A stretch of DNA of 64,000 bases, from NCBI RefSeq assembly GCF_006149045.1, contig NZ_VBSN01000027.1, positions 744,001 to 808,000 on the forward strand. The letters run 5' to 3'. Each line of letters begins with the position of its first letter. The first letter of the stretch is position 1. Positions 44,669-54,415 of the stretch are shown in pieces. Source of the stretch: Dyadobacter flavalbus (GTDB lineage Bacteria > Bacteroidota > Bacteroidia > Cytophagales > Spirosomataceae). The position numbers and the translations under genes were made by a program. The notes below the pieces were generated by a model. It was not told the origin of the DNA and did not search any database. It worked only from the letters and a program-made list of their open reading frames with translations.

Positions 44669-45073
44669 ATGAAAAAGATTTTTTTATTTCTCTTCCTGAC
44701 TACATTTTTCTTCTCTTGCAAAGATGACAAAGACAAAGATCCTGCACCGGAATTAAGCGCGCAGGTTGCCGGAACCTACAAAGTTTCCAAACTGACTGTG
44801 GATGGTGACAGTTACCCGCTCGATCAGGTGGAAATTATCGTACAGCTTGACAAATCAACGCCGGAAACAGTAACCGGTGAAATGCGCCTGAAAATTGACG
44901 GCGAGGCGGAACCCGATTCCGACCTTGGGACGCTGAACCTTAAAAATGTCGGCAGCATGGGCGTTGACGTTTACGAAGGAACCACGAAAGTCGGTAATAT
45001 AAAATCAGATGTGCTGACGCTCTTTGTAGAGTTTGAAGGTCAGAATTTTGAAATGGTTGCCAATAAAAGATAG
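44669..45073 (+). CDS. Small lipoprotein, unknown function
   Basis: A 134-residue exported lipoprotein: signal peptide with lipobox FFFSC (Cys 17) followed by an acidic KDDKDKDPAPE linker. The remainder, beginning AQVAGTYKVSKLTVDGD, reads as a small antiparallel beta-barrel similar to lipocalin-like domains of Bacteroidota, but I cannot assign it with confidence. It has a clear promoter with an inverted repeat at its upstream edge, and is divergent from the histidine kinase operon. A second secreted-protein gene follows 23 bases downstream, probably in the same transcript. Confidence 0.8.
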   Translation: MKKIFLFLFLTTFFFSCKDDKDKDPAPELSAQVAGTYKVSKLTVDGDSYPLDQVEIIVQLDKSTPETVTGEMRLKIDGEAEPDSDLGTLNLKNVGSMGVDVYEGTTKVGNIKSDVLTLFVEFEGQNFEMVANKR

Positions 45074-45096
45074 TAACCGGAATACCCTATTTAGCC

Positions 45097-46008
45097 ATGA
45101 AAAATAAAATATCGTTATTGATTACTGCCGCTTGCCTTTGCTTTTTGAACTTCCGGTTTTCAGAAGATTACTCCGAATTCGGAGTGACCAGCGAGGATGT
45201 TCAGGAAAAGTTCTGGAGTACGCTGCAAAGTGAAAGCGTGTATGCACCTTATTTAAACAGTTCTGCAAAGGCAGCATGCCGTTCGATTTCACCTGACCAT
45301 CAGGCGGTGGCTGTGCAGAAAGCGGGAAATCTGATCAAGTTATATTATGGTTCGCAGGATTTCAAAAAGCGTTATAACAGCTGGCTGGCCAAAAGTTTTC
45401 CGCAGGAAGAAGTCAAAGTAAGCGAGGAAAGAAAGGCTGAAATCAGGGAAAATAAAATCAGGGATATTAAAAACCTGAATGCAAAGGATATGGAACCGAT
45501 TGTTGATATTCAGATTCAGGCCGGAGAATCCATTACCGGCATGGAAAGCATGTTGACAAGCCTTCCGACAGACCAGCGGGCCGAATTTAAAAAACAGATT
45601 GAAGACAGCAAACGTACCGTAGCATTTTTCAAAAAAGTAAAGCCGCTGCTGAAATCCGATTTTGAAGCATTTAAAAAGCAGTATGCAGCATTTCTTGCGC
45701 AGGACGAAATTGCGCAGGCCGAGCAGCAGCTGATCCGCAACAATAAGAGCAATGCGGAAGAATTCGAAAAATGGAAGAGCCCGGAAAAAGTACTTTCTGC
45801 ACGGTTGACCGAATTTCTGGAAAAAAGCAAAGGCGTTGACTTTGCCGCAAAGACAAAGGAAGTCAATAACCGGAAAAAGTTTGTCAATGCAGCTTACGAG
45901 AGCCAGAATGATATCTGGAAATTCTGCTACCGGATCGGACCTGCTCCAACCAATGCAGCACGTGCTTTTGCACAGCAATGGCTGGCAGAATTAAAACAGG
46001 CAGGTTAA
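45097..46008 (+). CDS. Secreted helical protein, unknown function
   Basis: A 303-residue protein with an N-terminal hydrophobic signal (about 1-19). The mature part is rich in Lys, Glu and Gln and predicted mostly helical, with long charged stretches suited to coiled coils (for example EERKAEIRENKIRDIKN and AQAEQQLIRNNKS). No family recognised. It follows the small lipoprotein gene by 23 bases, so the two are probably one operon under the promoter at 44581 and may be targets of the divergent two-component system. It converges on the M23 peptidase gene. Confidence 0.75.
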   Translation: MKNKISLLITAACLCFLNFRFSEDYSEFGVTSEDVQEKFWSTLQSESVYAPYLNSSAKAACRSISPDHQAVAVQKAGNLIKLYYGSQDFKKRYNSWLAKSFPQEEVKVSEERKAEIRENKIRDIKNLNAKDMEPIVDIQIQAGESITGMESMLTSLPTDQRAEFKKQIEDSKRTVAFFKKVKPLLKSDFEAFKKQYAAFLAQDEIAQAEQQLIRNNKSNAEEFEKWKSPEKVLSARLTEFLEKSKGVDFAAKTKEVNNRKKFVNAAYESQNDIWKFCYRIGPAPTNAARAFAQQWLAELKQAG

Positions 46009-46025
46009 TGACTTTTGGCCGATCA

Positions 46026-47213
46026 TTATAAATCTTTGTTTGACCTGCTGATCCCGGAAACCTGTTTGGGATATGCTTCAAGCGGCACTGTTGGAATATA
46101 GCCAATGGTGCCGCTTTCCGTTGCTACGCGAAAGCCCTTTGCCATTTCTCCAAGGATCCTTACAATCGTAAAAGGCGGCAGCGCCATAATCCGCTCCGCT
46201 TCCTGAAACTGAGGCGAAGCAAACAAATTGGCTTTTTTTCTGATTTTTACCGTATCGCCCAGCCAGCGCGATTGTTCGGGCAGGCCGGGAATTTTCTCTT
46301 TTCTGTCGTTGATGAAAGGCAGCGGATTTACAGCTCCCGAGCCATGCGAGTAAATGCCGAAATGAAGATGCGGCGCCGTTGTGATGGCATTTCCGGTATT
46401 TCCCACCAAACCCAGCGTGTCGCCTTTCAGTACGCGTTTGCCGACTGAAACCAATTGACTGTCCAAATGCGCATAATACAGAGAATACGGACTTCCCGCT
46501 GACGACAGGAAAACGATCTTTCCGCCAAGGTTGTTGGTTCCGGTTTGTGTGATGAAACCGTTTTCTGCCGCCACAACCGGCGTTCCGCGCTTTGCCTGAA
46601 TATCAATCCCTTCATGCCGCCTTGCCCCGCCGTCACGGTCTACGCCCCAGACACTGATTACATGCGACATATTATGGCCGGCAACGGGAAACCCGAGTGA
46701 AGGCAAGGTTGTCAGCGCAAGCGAAACACTGGCTTTGTCATTTAATCCTGTCTGCAGGCGGAGCAACAGCGTGTCTTCGTCTTCATTCAGGTACGTAAGC
46801 GATTGCGCTTCTTTAGCCAGGTATTCCAGCCGCTGCGGTTTGCCGTTTTTTCTGATGCGGTACAACTCTACAAACAATCTGGAAACGGTATCATTTTCGC
46901 TGCGCATAGGCGTAATGACCAGCTTTCTTCCGGCCGGGATTTTGAGTCGGATGGCCTGTGCCGGAACGGAATCACCCAGGTAAAACCTTTCCTGGTAAGG
47001 TACAACCGAAAATACGGAATCACTCAAAACCCTTTTGCTTTCTTTAAACCAGGTTTGCCCGGCCGGCGTTTTCTCAAGTTCTGCCTTGTAGAGTTCTCTT
47101 TCGTAATGTTCCAGCGGCGTTACCGGAAACCAGTGCGAAACGGGCGCAGGCTTACAGGCAAACAGGTAAACGGCTGTCAGGAATACAGCAAATAATTTAA
47201 TAAACGCCCTCAT
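46026..47213 (-). CDS. M23-family peptidase lipoprotein
   Basis: Peptidoglycan endopeptidase-like lipoprotein of 395 residues. The lipobox LFAC places the lipidated Cys at 20. The LytM/M23 domain is at about 175-300 with zinc ligands H200 and D204 in RRHEGIDI, and H282/H284 in APHLHFG, so it appears catalytically complete. GNTGNA is the usual loop before the HLHFG motif. The C-terminal 80 residues contain DTVKIRKKANLFASP and resemble a bacterial SH3-like cell-wall binding domain. It stands alone, convergent with the secreted helical protein and divergent from the AraC-type regulator. Confidence 0.9.
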   Translation of the reverse strand: MRAFIKLFAVFLTAVYLFACKPAPVSHWFPVTPLEHYERELYKAELEKTPAGQTWFKESKRVLSDSVFSVVPYQERFYLGDSVPAQAIRLKIPAGRKLVITPMRSENDTVSRLFVELYRIRKNGKPQRLEYLAKEAQSLTYLNEDEDTLLLRLQTGLNDKASVSLALTTLPSLGFPVAGHNMSHVISVWGVDRDGGARRHEGIDIQAKRGTPVVAAENGFITQTGTNNLGGKIVFLSSAGSPYSLYYAHLDSQLVSVGKRVLKGDTLGLVGNTGNAITTAPHLHFGIYSHGSGAVNPLPFINDRKEKIPGLPEQSRWLGDTVKIRKKANLFASPQFQEAERIMALPPFTIVRILGEMAKGFRVATESGTIGYIPTVPLEAYPKQVSGISRSNKDL

Positions 47214-47375
47214 TTTTAAATACTTGGTTGTTCTGTCGGTTTATACCAAATTCATGCCATCTTCAAACGGAGCCGGAATTTTTACAGGTAAAATAAAAAC
47301 GTTCGAAAAGTAGATAAACAGGGGTATTTGAGACAAATTTTTTTAAATTGGCATGCTCTATTCCACCTTGACATT

Positions 47376-48392
47376 ATGATACGATTAGGTCTTTTAATTA
47401 CCAAAAGGTACCGCCTGCTCAGCGTTGCCGCCATACTGGATGTATTTGAATCGGCAAATATTTTCCATGAACAGCAAAACAAAAGTCCTTTCTTTGAAAT
47501 AACCTTGTTTTCTTCGGATGACCAGCCCGGCGAGTTCAACGACCTGTACACCATCCAACCGATCCGAAACGCTGTCCAGCAGAATCTGATCCTGATTCCG
47601 GCATTTGGGCCGGGCGATCTGCAGGTTTCTATTGCAAAAAATCAGGTGTGTATTCCCTGGTTAAAAGAGCAGTACGCAAACGGTGCCGAAATAGCCAGTT
47701 TCTGTACAGGCGCATTCCTGCTTGCGATGGCTGGTTTGCTGAACGGAAAAGAAGCTACGACGCACATTGACGCAGCCCTGACGTTTGCTTCCAATTTCCC
47801 GGAGGTAATCATGAAAAGTGATGCCGTAGTTACGGATGACAAAGGAATTTATACGAGTGGAGGCGCCACCAGCAGCTTTCATCTGATGCTTTATCTGATC
47901 CAGCGTTATTGCGGGAAAGAAGTTACGCTGCGCACGGCCAAGATGTTTGCCATTGACATGGACCGTGAACAACAGACTTACTTCGGGACTTTCACGCCCT
48001 TGCAAAATCACGGTGACGGACTGGTGAATATGGCGCAGCAAAAGATTGAAACGGCCTATCAGGAAGGAAGGACAATAGAAGAGCTGATTCAGGATATTCC
48101 CGCCAGCCGGCGCAATGTAGTCAGGCGTTTCAAACAGGCCATCGGACTGACGCCGATTGAATATCTTCAGAAAACCAGGATTGAAGCGGCTAAAAAACTG
48201 CTGGAACAAACCGATCAGAGCGTGCTGGAAGTCATGCTGAATTCCGGGTACAACGACCTCAAATCGTTCAGGCAGCTGTTTAAGAAAAGTACGGGCGTAA
48301 CGCCCAAAGAGTACCGCGACAAGTTCAATATTTCACGTATTGACGGCATGCGCAACAACCGGATGTCGAAGCGCATGCCGCAGAATATTTAA
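47376..48392 (+). CDS. GlxA-type AraC-family regulator
   Basis: Transcriptional regulator of 338 residues. Residues 1-185 form a DJ-1/PfpI-like domain, with SFCTGAFLLAMAGLLNG at the nucleophile elbow. The C-terminal AraC domain (about 230-325) contains two helix-turn-helix motifs and the sequences IEYLQKTRIEAAKKLLE and LKSFRQLFKKSTGVTPKEYR. I start at ATG 47376; a frame open 16 codons earlier lacks a start with better support. The last four bases overlap the convergent GH gene. Members of this family control diverse catabolic genes; the target here is unknown. Confidence 0.92.
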   Translation: MIRLGLLITKRYRLLSVAAILDVFESANIFHEQQNKSPFFEITLFSSDDQPGEFNDLYTIQPIRNAVQQNLILIPAFGPGDLQVSIAKNQVCIPWLKEQYANGAEIASFCTGAFLLAMAGLLNGKEATTHIDAALTFASNFPEVIMKSDAVVTDDKGIYTSGGATSSFHLMLYLIQRYCGKEVTLRTAKMFAIDMDREQQTYFGTFTPLQNHGDGLVNMAQQKIETAYQEGRTIEELIQDIPASRRNVVRRFKQAIGLTPIEYLQKTRIEAAKKLLEQTDQSVLEVMLNSGYNDLKSFRQLFKKSTGVTPKEYRDKFNISRIDGMRNNRMSKRMPQNI

Positions 48393-51300
48393 TCGATTTT
48401 GGCTATTTTACGGAAAGCACTTTCATTTCCCTGTTTGACTTCCACCACGTAAACGCCGACAGGCATACTGGTCAGGTCCAGCTTGTGCGACAGCTTGCTG
48501 CCGGATTTGTGAACCTGCGTCTTCTTGTGTAAAAGACCGGTTTTCGAGTCAAAAATATTGATTTCCAGTGTTCCGGTATTTTCATTGGCCAAATCGATGT
48601 TTACAAAACCGGATGCAGGGTTCGGGTAAACCGTAACATCTTCATGAAGAACCTTTTCAACCGGTGCCAGTGCAGGAGCCAGTGTTTCGGCGGCTGCTTT
48701 TCTGGCGTTTGTGTCGCTTACGCCTACAATGAAAATCGGCGTTTCGCCCACGGTAACGGTTAGGCTTCCGCCATTCACAGGCACTTCCGTCATGGCCATG
48801 TTATCGCTTCCTGCCGTTGGTGTGTAAATTCTTGCAGTGGTGGCACCGTTCAGGTTGAGCGTATATTCTTCAGTGCGGCCCACTTCGTCAGGAACAGCCA
48901 GAATAAACAATGACTTGCCATTCAGTTCATAGCGGTCCACAACAGGATCGTCGTTGATTGTTTCTTTGTATACGTATTCTCCAAACAGTTTTTTAGTCTG
49001 GAAAAGATAATCTGCCGAAGGTCTTCGCGTCTGGTCATTGTTCAGCAGCCCGGAGGTTCCGAACATTCCGCCGGAGCCATTGTCATCATATAACTGGTAA
49101 AAGAACAGTTTCTCAATGCCGTTGCGCGCAGAAAACAGCGAAGTTCTCAGAATCCAGTCAGCCTGTGTCTGCATTGCGGATTTATTTCCGATCGGAATGG
49201 CTTTCAGCGGGCTGGTCTGGCTGATGTCGTAACCGGATTCCGTAATCCAGACCGGCAAATCGTTGGAAACTTCCTGAGCTACTTTTACAAAGTTCTGAAG
49301 GATCTGGTCTGCATTGGTTACCTCAGGTGCGGCTCCGCGTGTGGAAGTCCCGCTCTGGCTGGATGAAGTGTTGTCGGTATAAATGTGGAAGTTGATGATA
49401 TCCCAGCAAAGGTTTACCGATCCGTCTGCATTGTAACCGCGGAATTCCTTGCACCAGTCCACCATTCCTTTTACAAAATCAGGTCCGGTTACCAGTCCGG
49501 CAATGACTACTTTCATGTTTGGATCCGCATTTTTGATACCGACTGCTGGCCCCATTGTATTTTTGTGGCCATCGTAGAATGCAGATAGATTGGCTGCATA
49601 TTCTCTGGCTGTCTGGTATCCTTTGCGGCCTTTCCACCATTTATCGCGTTCGTTGTCGCATTCAATGTATTTGACCAGATCGAGTCCGATGCGAACGGTG
49701 TTCGGGTAATCTCCAAACCAGCGCGGCGTTGTTGAAACACTCAGCAAAGACGGGTCTACATTTTTATTGCTACCGTAACGGGCTGCATACTGAAAGCCGA
49801 CTCTTGCCTGCTCAATGTAAGAGAGCGGATCTTTGAAATCTTTTCCGTAACGTACAGGCACATTTTCATGATCCTTCAAACTGTCCGGATAGGAACTGAG
49901 CATCCAGTTCGACAAGGTTTTCAGGCACGCAAGCACTTCGATATTTTCCTGCTTGCATCTTTCGTAGATCAGGTCATAGTTCCAGCTTCCGCTAAGCGTT
50001 GGATTATAGGAAAAAACACCTTCGGCAGATTCCAGTTTTTCCCAGTCCATATAATGACGAAATCCTGAAAAGCCTTTCACTGCATTCATTTTGGATTCTA
50101 CGAGTTTTTCGGCATGTGCTCCGTCCTGGAAATTCCATTCATAGCCATTGACACCGATCATGTCATTCAGCTTGATATTTCTGGTCCTGAACTGTTTCTG
50201 TGTTTGAGCAGGAGCCGTGTAATTTCCGTAAAACTCAATTTCCGTAGGCAAGGTATGCGGAACCTTTATAACCAGATACCGGATATTGGTTACCGGGGAA
50301 TCCAGCTTGAACGGATCATTTCCCGTATTTGAGCGATCCGGGTAGGGGCCAACCCAGCCATTGTAAATTTCTCCTGTAAAAGTAGCAATCGGAATCCGAC
50401 GCCACTGATCGTCGATAACAGACAAAATCATGGGCTGATCAGGTGTTGAACCTGTATAATCAAAGAAGCGGATGTGATCCAGCGAAATCTGCTCGCCTTC
50501 CAGCAGCGGATAATATGCCTCGTAATAATCAATGATTTTCCCCCAGCCGGTATGCACGTTTTCCTGCGTATTGCCGTCGAAAAGTCCTTCCAGACCATTG
50601 GCTGCATTGGTTAGCTGATACCAGCGTTTCGGGTCAATCGGGATTTTTGTGCCATATGTCGGATCAGAAGGCCTGGAACTTCCGGTGACTGTAAAGCTTC
50701 TGGATACATCCAGTGCAGGCAAGTAGTTATTGTTTCCTGCCTGTGACGCAGTAATTGTAACATCGCCGGCACCAACAAGCGTAACCCGCCAGCTATCTCC
50801 GCTGTTGGAAACAGTAGCGACGGCTGGATTGGAGGAAGCGAGTATGACAGGTGTTTCATTATTGTTGCTTGTAGCCGTAATGTTAAAGCCGAGATCACCT
50901 ATGTTTTTATCCGTGATCGGAGCCATGGTTATCATGGACTGGCCTTGTACGGAGCCAGGAACCACTTCCAGCCAGTTCAGGTTGAAAGCACCGCGTTTGG
51001 CATATATGCGTAACACCTGGCTTCCGGCAGTGAAGTTCGCAGTTGTACGGATTGTTGACCAGTTCTGCCAGCCGCCGGTTTGCGGCACATCCACCTGGCC
51101 AAGAATATTTCCGGCAGCATTCCGTATTTCAATCAATCCGTTGCCGTAGCTGTTGGAAATCCTGAAATTAAGCGTGTGAATGCCTGATGCCGCAATGTTG
51201 ACGTTGTAATCCATCCAGTCACCGTCATTGATATAACTAACGGCATAACCCGAATCAACATCAGTAGTCGGTTCCAATCTTGCATTATTGGTAACATCAA

Positions 51301-52564
51301 AGCTTTCCGCTTCCAGCTTTCCCGGTAATGGCCTTGCATTTTTTACCTCAAACCAGTTGAGGCTGAATATTCCTTTTTCTGTAAATAACCGCAGTGTCTG
51401 GTTTCCGGCTGGCAATGCAGCAATCATATTGACCGTTTTCCAGCCTTGCATGCCGCCGGTCTGAGGCAGTTTTGTTTGTCCGAGAATTGTTCCGTTTTCT
51501 GCTTTGAGAGAAATGGTTGCATCCGGGCTGAACCCGTTGGCAATCCTGTAACTGAACGTGTAAAATGCCTCTGCGGGCACCTGAACTTTGTAATCCATCC
51601 AGCTGCCGTCTTCCAGCCAGCGTACATTACTGCCGCCGCCAGCATCCGAAGCAGGTTCTGTAAGCGCATTGTTCATGGTGTTGAAATCCTCCGCTTCTAT
51701 TTTGGCGGGCAGCAATGTTTCCCTGTCAGGCGTCACAAACAGAACGGGTTCAAACCAGTTCAGATTGAAAGCGCCGGATTTGGCATACAGGCGTATAACC
51801 TGGCTGCCAGCCGGAAGAGTTACCTGTGTAGTAATGGTAATCCAGCTTTGCCATCCACCCGTTTGCGGCACACTGACTTCGCCAAGTACATGGTTATTGA
51901 AATCCTTTATCTCTATTATTCCGTAACCGTAACTGTTGGCAACCCTCAAATGGAATGTATACAAACCCGCAGATGCCGTCTTGAGATTGTAATCCATCCA
52001 GTCACCGTCATCAATGAAACCTACATTCAGGCCGCCCAGCGTATCGCCGGTGTTCTCGGTCTGAACGCCGTACATGAAATCGTAATGCTCGGCTTCTATT
52101 TTTCCTGCTGCGGATTTTGACGCCTGCGCTTCAAACCAGTTGAATCCGAAAGTGCCTTTTTCGGCATAAAAACGCAAGGTCTGGTTTCCTGCGGGTAAAA
52201 AGGCAATCATTTTAACACTTTGCCATCCCTGCATGCCGCCGGTTTGCGGAAGTATTGTCTGGGCAAGAACAGTGCCGCTGGCAGACCTGAGTGAAATCGC
52301 TGCATCCGGACTGAAACCGTTCGAAATGCGCAGCGTGAAAGTATAATAACCTTCGGCTGCAATGTTCACATGATAATCCATCCAGCTTTTGTCGCCAATC
52401 CAGCCGATATCTAGGCCGCCGCCGATATCCGCAGTCGTTTCGGTCCCGATTCCGGACATGGCAACGTAATCCTCAGCTTCTATTTTGCCAGGAAGTAATT
52501 TATAGGATTGTGCCTGAGAAAGAACAGAGCAAAACAGGAATATGAAAAGTAGAATTTTTTTCAT
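48389..52564 (-). CDS. Multimodular secreted GH-A enzyme with four CBM6 modules and T9SS tail
   Basis: Secreted enzyme of 1391 residues. Order: signal peptide 1-19; four CBM6-like modules at about 21-147, 151-276, 284-408 and 412-535; an Ig-like domain (about 545-630); an F5/8-type-like domain (about 640-785); a TIM barrel (about 795-1190); a small beta domain; and a type IX C-terminal sorting domain (about 1310-1391, VYPNPASGFVNID). The barrel has clan GH-A features: acid/base E972 in ECDNERD and nucleophile E1109 in VWITESGYD. The CBM modules alternate in two types (a, b, a, b). The likely substrate is a plant or algal polysaccharide; the GH family cannot be fixed by eye. It should leave the cell through SprA. 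Confidence 0.9.
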   Translation of the reverse strand: MKKILLFIFLFCSVLSQAQSYKLLPGKIEAEDYVAMSGIGTETTADIGGGLDIGWIGDKSWMDYHVNIAAEGYYTFTLRISNGFSPDAAISLRSASGTVLAQTILPQTGGMQGWQSVKMIAFLPAGNQTLRFYAEKGTFGFNWFEAQASKSAAGKIEAEHYDFMYGVQTENTGDTLGGLNVGFIDDGDWMDYNLKTASAGLYTFHLRVANSYGYGIIEIKDFNNHVLGEVSVPQTGGWQSWITITTQVTLPAGSQVIRLYAKSGAFNLNWFEPVLFVTPDRETLLPAKIEAEDFNTMNNALTEPASDAGGGSNVRWLEDGSWMDYKVQVPAEAFYTFSYRIANGFSPDATISLKAENGTILGQTKLPQTGGMQGWKTVNMIAALPAGNQTLRLFTEKGIFSLNWFEVKNARPLPGKLEAESFDVTNNARLEPTTDVDSGYAVSYINDGDWMDYNVNIAASGIHTLNFRISNSYGNGLIEIRNAAGNILGQVDVPQTGGWQNWSTIRTTANFTAGSQVLRIYAKRGAFNLNWLEVVPGSVQGQSMITMAPITDKNIGDLGFNITATSNNNETPVILASSNPAVATVSNSGDSWRVTLVGAGDVTITASQAGNNNYLPALDVSRSFTVTGSSRPSDPTYGTKIPIDPKRWYQLTNAANGLEGLFDGNTQENVHTGWGKIIDYYEAYYPLLEGEQISLDHIRFFDYTGSTPDQPMILSVIDDQWRRIPIATFTGEIYNGWVGPYPDRSNTGNDPFKLDSPVTNIRYLVIKVPHTLPTEIEFYGNYTAPAQTQKQFRTRNIKLNDMIGVNGYEWNFQDGAHAEKLVESKMNAVKGFSGFRHYMDWEKLESAEGVFSYNPTLSGSWNYDLIYERCKQENIEVLACLKTLSNWMLSSYPDSLKDHENVPVRYGKDFKDPLSYIEQARVGFQYAARYGSNKNVDPSLLSVSTTPRWFGDYPNTVRIGLDLVKYIECDNERDKWWKGRKGYQTAREYAANLSAFYDGHKNTMGPAVGIKNADPNMKVVIAGLVTGPDFVKGMVDWCKEFRGYNADGSVNLCWDIINFHIYTDNTSSSQSGTSTRGAAPEVTNADQILQNFVKVAQEVSNDLPVWITESGYDISQTSPLKAIPIGNKSAMQTQADWILRTSLFSARNGIEKLFFYQLYDDNGSGGMFGTSGLLNNDQTRRPSADYLFQTKKLFGEYVYKETINDDPVVDRYELNGKSLFILAVPDEVGRTEEYTLNLNGATTARIYTPTAGSDNMAMTEVPVNGGSLTVTVGETPIFIVGVSDTNARKAAAETLAPALAPVEKVLHEDVTVYPNPASGFVNIDLANENTGTLEINIFDSKTGLLHKKTQVHKSGSKLSHKLDLTSMPVGVYVVEVKQGNESAFRKIAKID

Positions 52565-52641
52565 TCCAGGTAAATGTGGGAATTTAATTGTGTGCAATTT
52601 ATTAGCTGAAAGCATTATTGAATAGTAGAAGGTTTACTATA

Positions 52642-52649
52642 CAAAATTA
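52642..52649 (-). promoter_or_regulatory. Possible -7 box of the GH-A enzyme gene
   Basis: TAATTTTG on the minus strand is a perfect TAnnTTTG match about 78 bases before the ATG at 52564. No clear TTG is found at the right distance upstream, so this is tentative. Confidence 0.35.
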
Positions 52650-52773
52650 CAAATAATTTTTTGTAGTAACAGCTTCTGTTAAAGCGTAAACCAAAGTATT
52701 TTACATGTTATATGGAATTTAATCTCACGGGAACAATTATTTGATTGCAGTTTTCAAAACAATTTGTGTGAAA

Positions 52774-53322
52774 ATGAAGCAAAATTGGATCGAACTAATA
52801 AAAGGTGACATTACACAGCTGGATGTGGACGTCATTGTCAATGCGGCTAATTCGTCATTAATGGGCGGAGGAGGCGTTGATGGCGCCATTCACCGCGTCG
52901 GCGGTCCGGCAATTCTGGACGAATGCCGGAAAATTGTAGCCAGACAAGGCGGTTGTAAAACCGGAAAGGCCGTCATCACAACCGGCGGTAACCTGCCTGC
53001 AAGATTTGTTATTCACACGGTAGGGCCGGTATGGAATGGCGGCAACAATCAGGAAGCTGAGAAACTGGCTGACTGTTACCGCAATTCATTAATACTTGCT
53101 GTTGAAAATAAGTGTAAAACCATTGCTTTTCCCAATATCAGTACAGGTGTTTATGGTTTCCCGAAAGACAAAGCAGCAGAAATAGCTGTAAAAACCGTTT
53201 CTGAATTTATATCAGAAACGGACGAAATCCGGAAAGTAACGTTCGTCTGTTTTGATCAGGAGAACTTTCTCTATTTAAGCAACTTTCCGGAAGTTAAAAG
53301 ACCAACCGGTTCCGGTTTGTGA
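52774..53322 (+). CDS. Macrodomain protein (O-acetyl-ADP-ribose deacetylase type)
   Basis: MacroD-type macrodomain of 182 residues, which hydrolyses O-acetyl-ADP-ribose and may remove mono-ADP-ribose from protein. Conserved blocks are [19 protein letters not shown] at 11-29, the catalytic loop [10 protein letters not shown] at 31-40, and [12 protein letters not shown], which binds the diphosphate. The ATG at 52774 gives the normal N-terminus [14 protein letters not shown]; an upstream TTG at 52741 is less likely. The gene is single and followed by a three-unit heptamer repeat that forms a hairpin. Confidence 0.94.
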   Translation: MKQNWIELIKGDITQLDVDVIVNAANSSLMGGGGVDGAIHRVGGPAILDECRKIVARQGGCKTGKAVITTGGNLPARFVIHTVGPVWNGGNNQEAEKLADCYRNSLILAVENKCKTIAFPNISTGVYGFPKDKAAEIAVKTVSEFISETDEIRKVTFVCFDQENFLYLSNFPEVKRPTGSGL

Positions 53323-53339
53323 ACAGTTAGCCGTTCACA
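53319..53339. repeat. Three-unit heptamer hairpin
   Basis: Three heptamers GTGAACA, GTTAGCC, GTTCACA in register. The outer units form a 7-bp stem, TGTGAAC/GTTCACA, starting at 53318. It overlaps the end of the macrodomain gene. Confidence 0.6.
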
Positions 53340-53601
53340 GAAAAGCAGGAATTTCGGGCTCTCCGCCGGGTGCCGGTAATGGATCAACTTCCGGAACTAC
53401 GGGCTCAACCGGCGGCAGTTCAGGGCTGGGTTCAACCGGCGGAGTTTCCGGTTCTTTTTCAAACGGAGGTGTTTCTTCGGGGACATCCGGCGAAGGAACT
53501 TCCGGTCTTGGATCAAACGGAGGCGTTTCTCTGGGGTCCGTCGGGTCAATATCGTTTGACGGTTTGCTTCTGTATTCGTTAGCTATCTGATAAATATCCA
53601 T
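53335..53601 (-). CDS. Small proline-rich protein
   Basis: An 88-residue protein beginning MDIYQIANEYRSKPS and then built almost entirely of Pro, Glu, Asp and Val in loose repeats such as ETPPFDP, EETPPFE and PVEPSPELPPVEP. No signal peptide or membrane helix is seen. It would be extended and strongly acidic. It could be a real small protein with a repeat-derived tail or a chance open frame in a skewed stretch; the regular repeat with changing third bases favours coding. It is convergent with the macrodomain gene and divergent from the OmpR-type regulator. Confidence 0.5.
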   Translation of the reverse strand: MDIYQIANEYRSKPSNDIDPTDPRETPPFDPRPEVPSPDVPEETPPFEKEPETPPVEPSPELPPVEPVVPEVDPLPAPGGEPEIPAFL

Positions 53602-53737
53602 TTTGACTGATGTATTTTTAATTGTTAATGATGATTCGGTTCTTAAAACAATTGTGCCGAGTCCGGTTCACGAAGACAAGCGATTTCGTATAGGGAATTC
53701 CAGATTCTTTCCAGTTTGTTAAGCTAATTTGCAGGCT

Positions 53738-54415
53738 ATGAAAATACTGATTATTGAAGACGAGCCGGAATTGTCCGACGTTATCCGCGAATCGCTGGAA
53801 ATGGAGCATTTTCTGGTGGAATCCGCAGAAGATTACAGATCGGCACTGGATAAAATCATTTCGTTCCATTACGATTGCATCCTGCTGGACATTATGCTTC
53901 CGGGCGGCAGCGGGCTGGATTTATTGCAGGAACTCAAAGATCTGGACAAATCGGACAATGTCATTATTATTTCGGCCAAAGATTCGCTGGATGACAAACT
54001 GAAAGGCTTGAATCTGGGTGCGGACGATTATCTGACAAAACCTTTTCACATTGCGGAGCTTACAGCAAGGGTAAAATCGGTATTGAGAAGAAAATCGTTT
54101 CAGGGAAAAAACTTCATCGAACTTTCCAACCTCAGACTGGACGCTGGGGAAAGAACTTTACAAATTGACTATCAGTCAATTCCTCTTAACCGCAAAGAGT
54201 TCGACATCCTTATGTACATGATTGTGAACCAAAGCCGCCTTGTAAACAAAACGGCACTTGCCGAGCACGTCTGGGGCGATCATATGGACGAAGCAGACGA
54301 TTATGAATTTATTTATTCACAGATCAAAAACCTCAGAAAGAAACTCAAGGAAAACAACGCAGGCGTAGAAATACAGGCTGTATACGGCATCGGCTATAAA
54401 CTTGTTCAGCTGTGA
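53738..54415 (+). CDS. OmpR-family response regulator
   Basis: Response regulator of 225 residues. The receiver domain (1-120) has the acidic pair E7-D8, phospho-acceptor D51 in CILLDIMLPG and the conserved Lys in DYLTKPFH. The winged-helix DNA-binding domain is at about 130-224, with NRKEFDILMYMI and the recognition region EFIYSQIKNLRKKLK. The ATG at 53738 gives the canonical start MKILIIEDE; the frame begins nine bases earlier. It overlaps the downstream kinase gene by four bases (GTGA), a typical two-component operon. Confidence 0.94.
   Translation: MKILIIEDEPELSDVIRESLEMEHFLVESAEDYRSALDKIISFHYDCILLDIMLPGGSGLDLLQELKDLDKSDNVIIISAKDSLDDKLKGLNLGADDYLTKPFHIAELTARVKSVLRRKSFQGKNFIELSNLRLDAGERTLQIDYQSIPLNRKEFDILMYMIVNQSRLVNKTALAEHVWGDHMDEADDYEFIYSQIKNLRKKLKENNAGVEIQAVYGIGYKLVQL

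Noticed and set aside
49000-52500. Direct DNA repeats in the GH-A enzyme gene taken as mobile element copies
   Set aside because: They correspond to four in-frame CBM6 modules of one protein.
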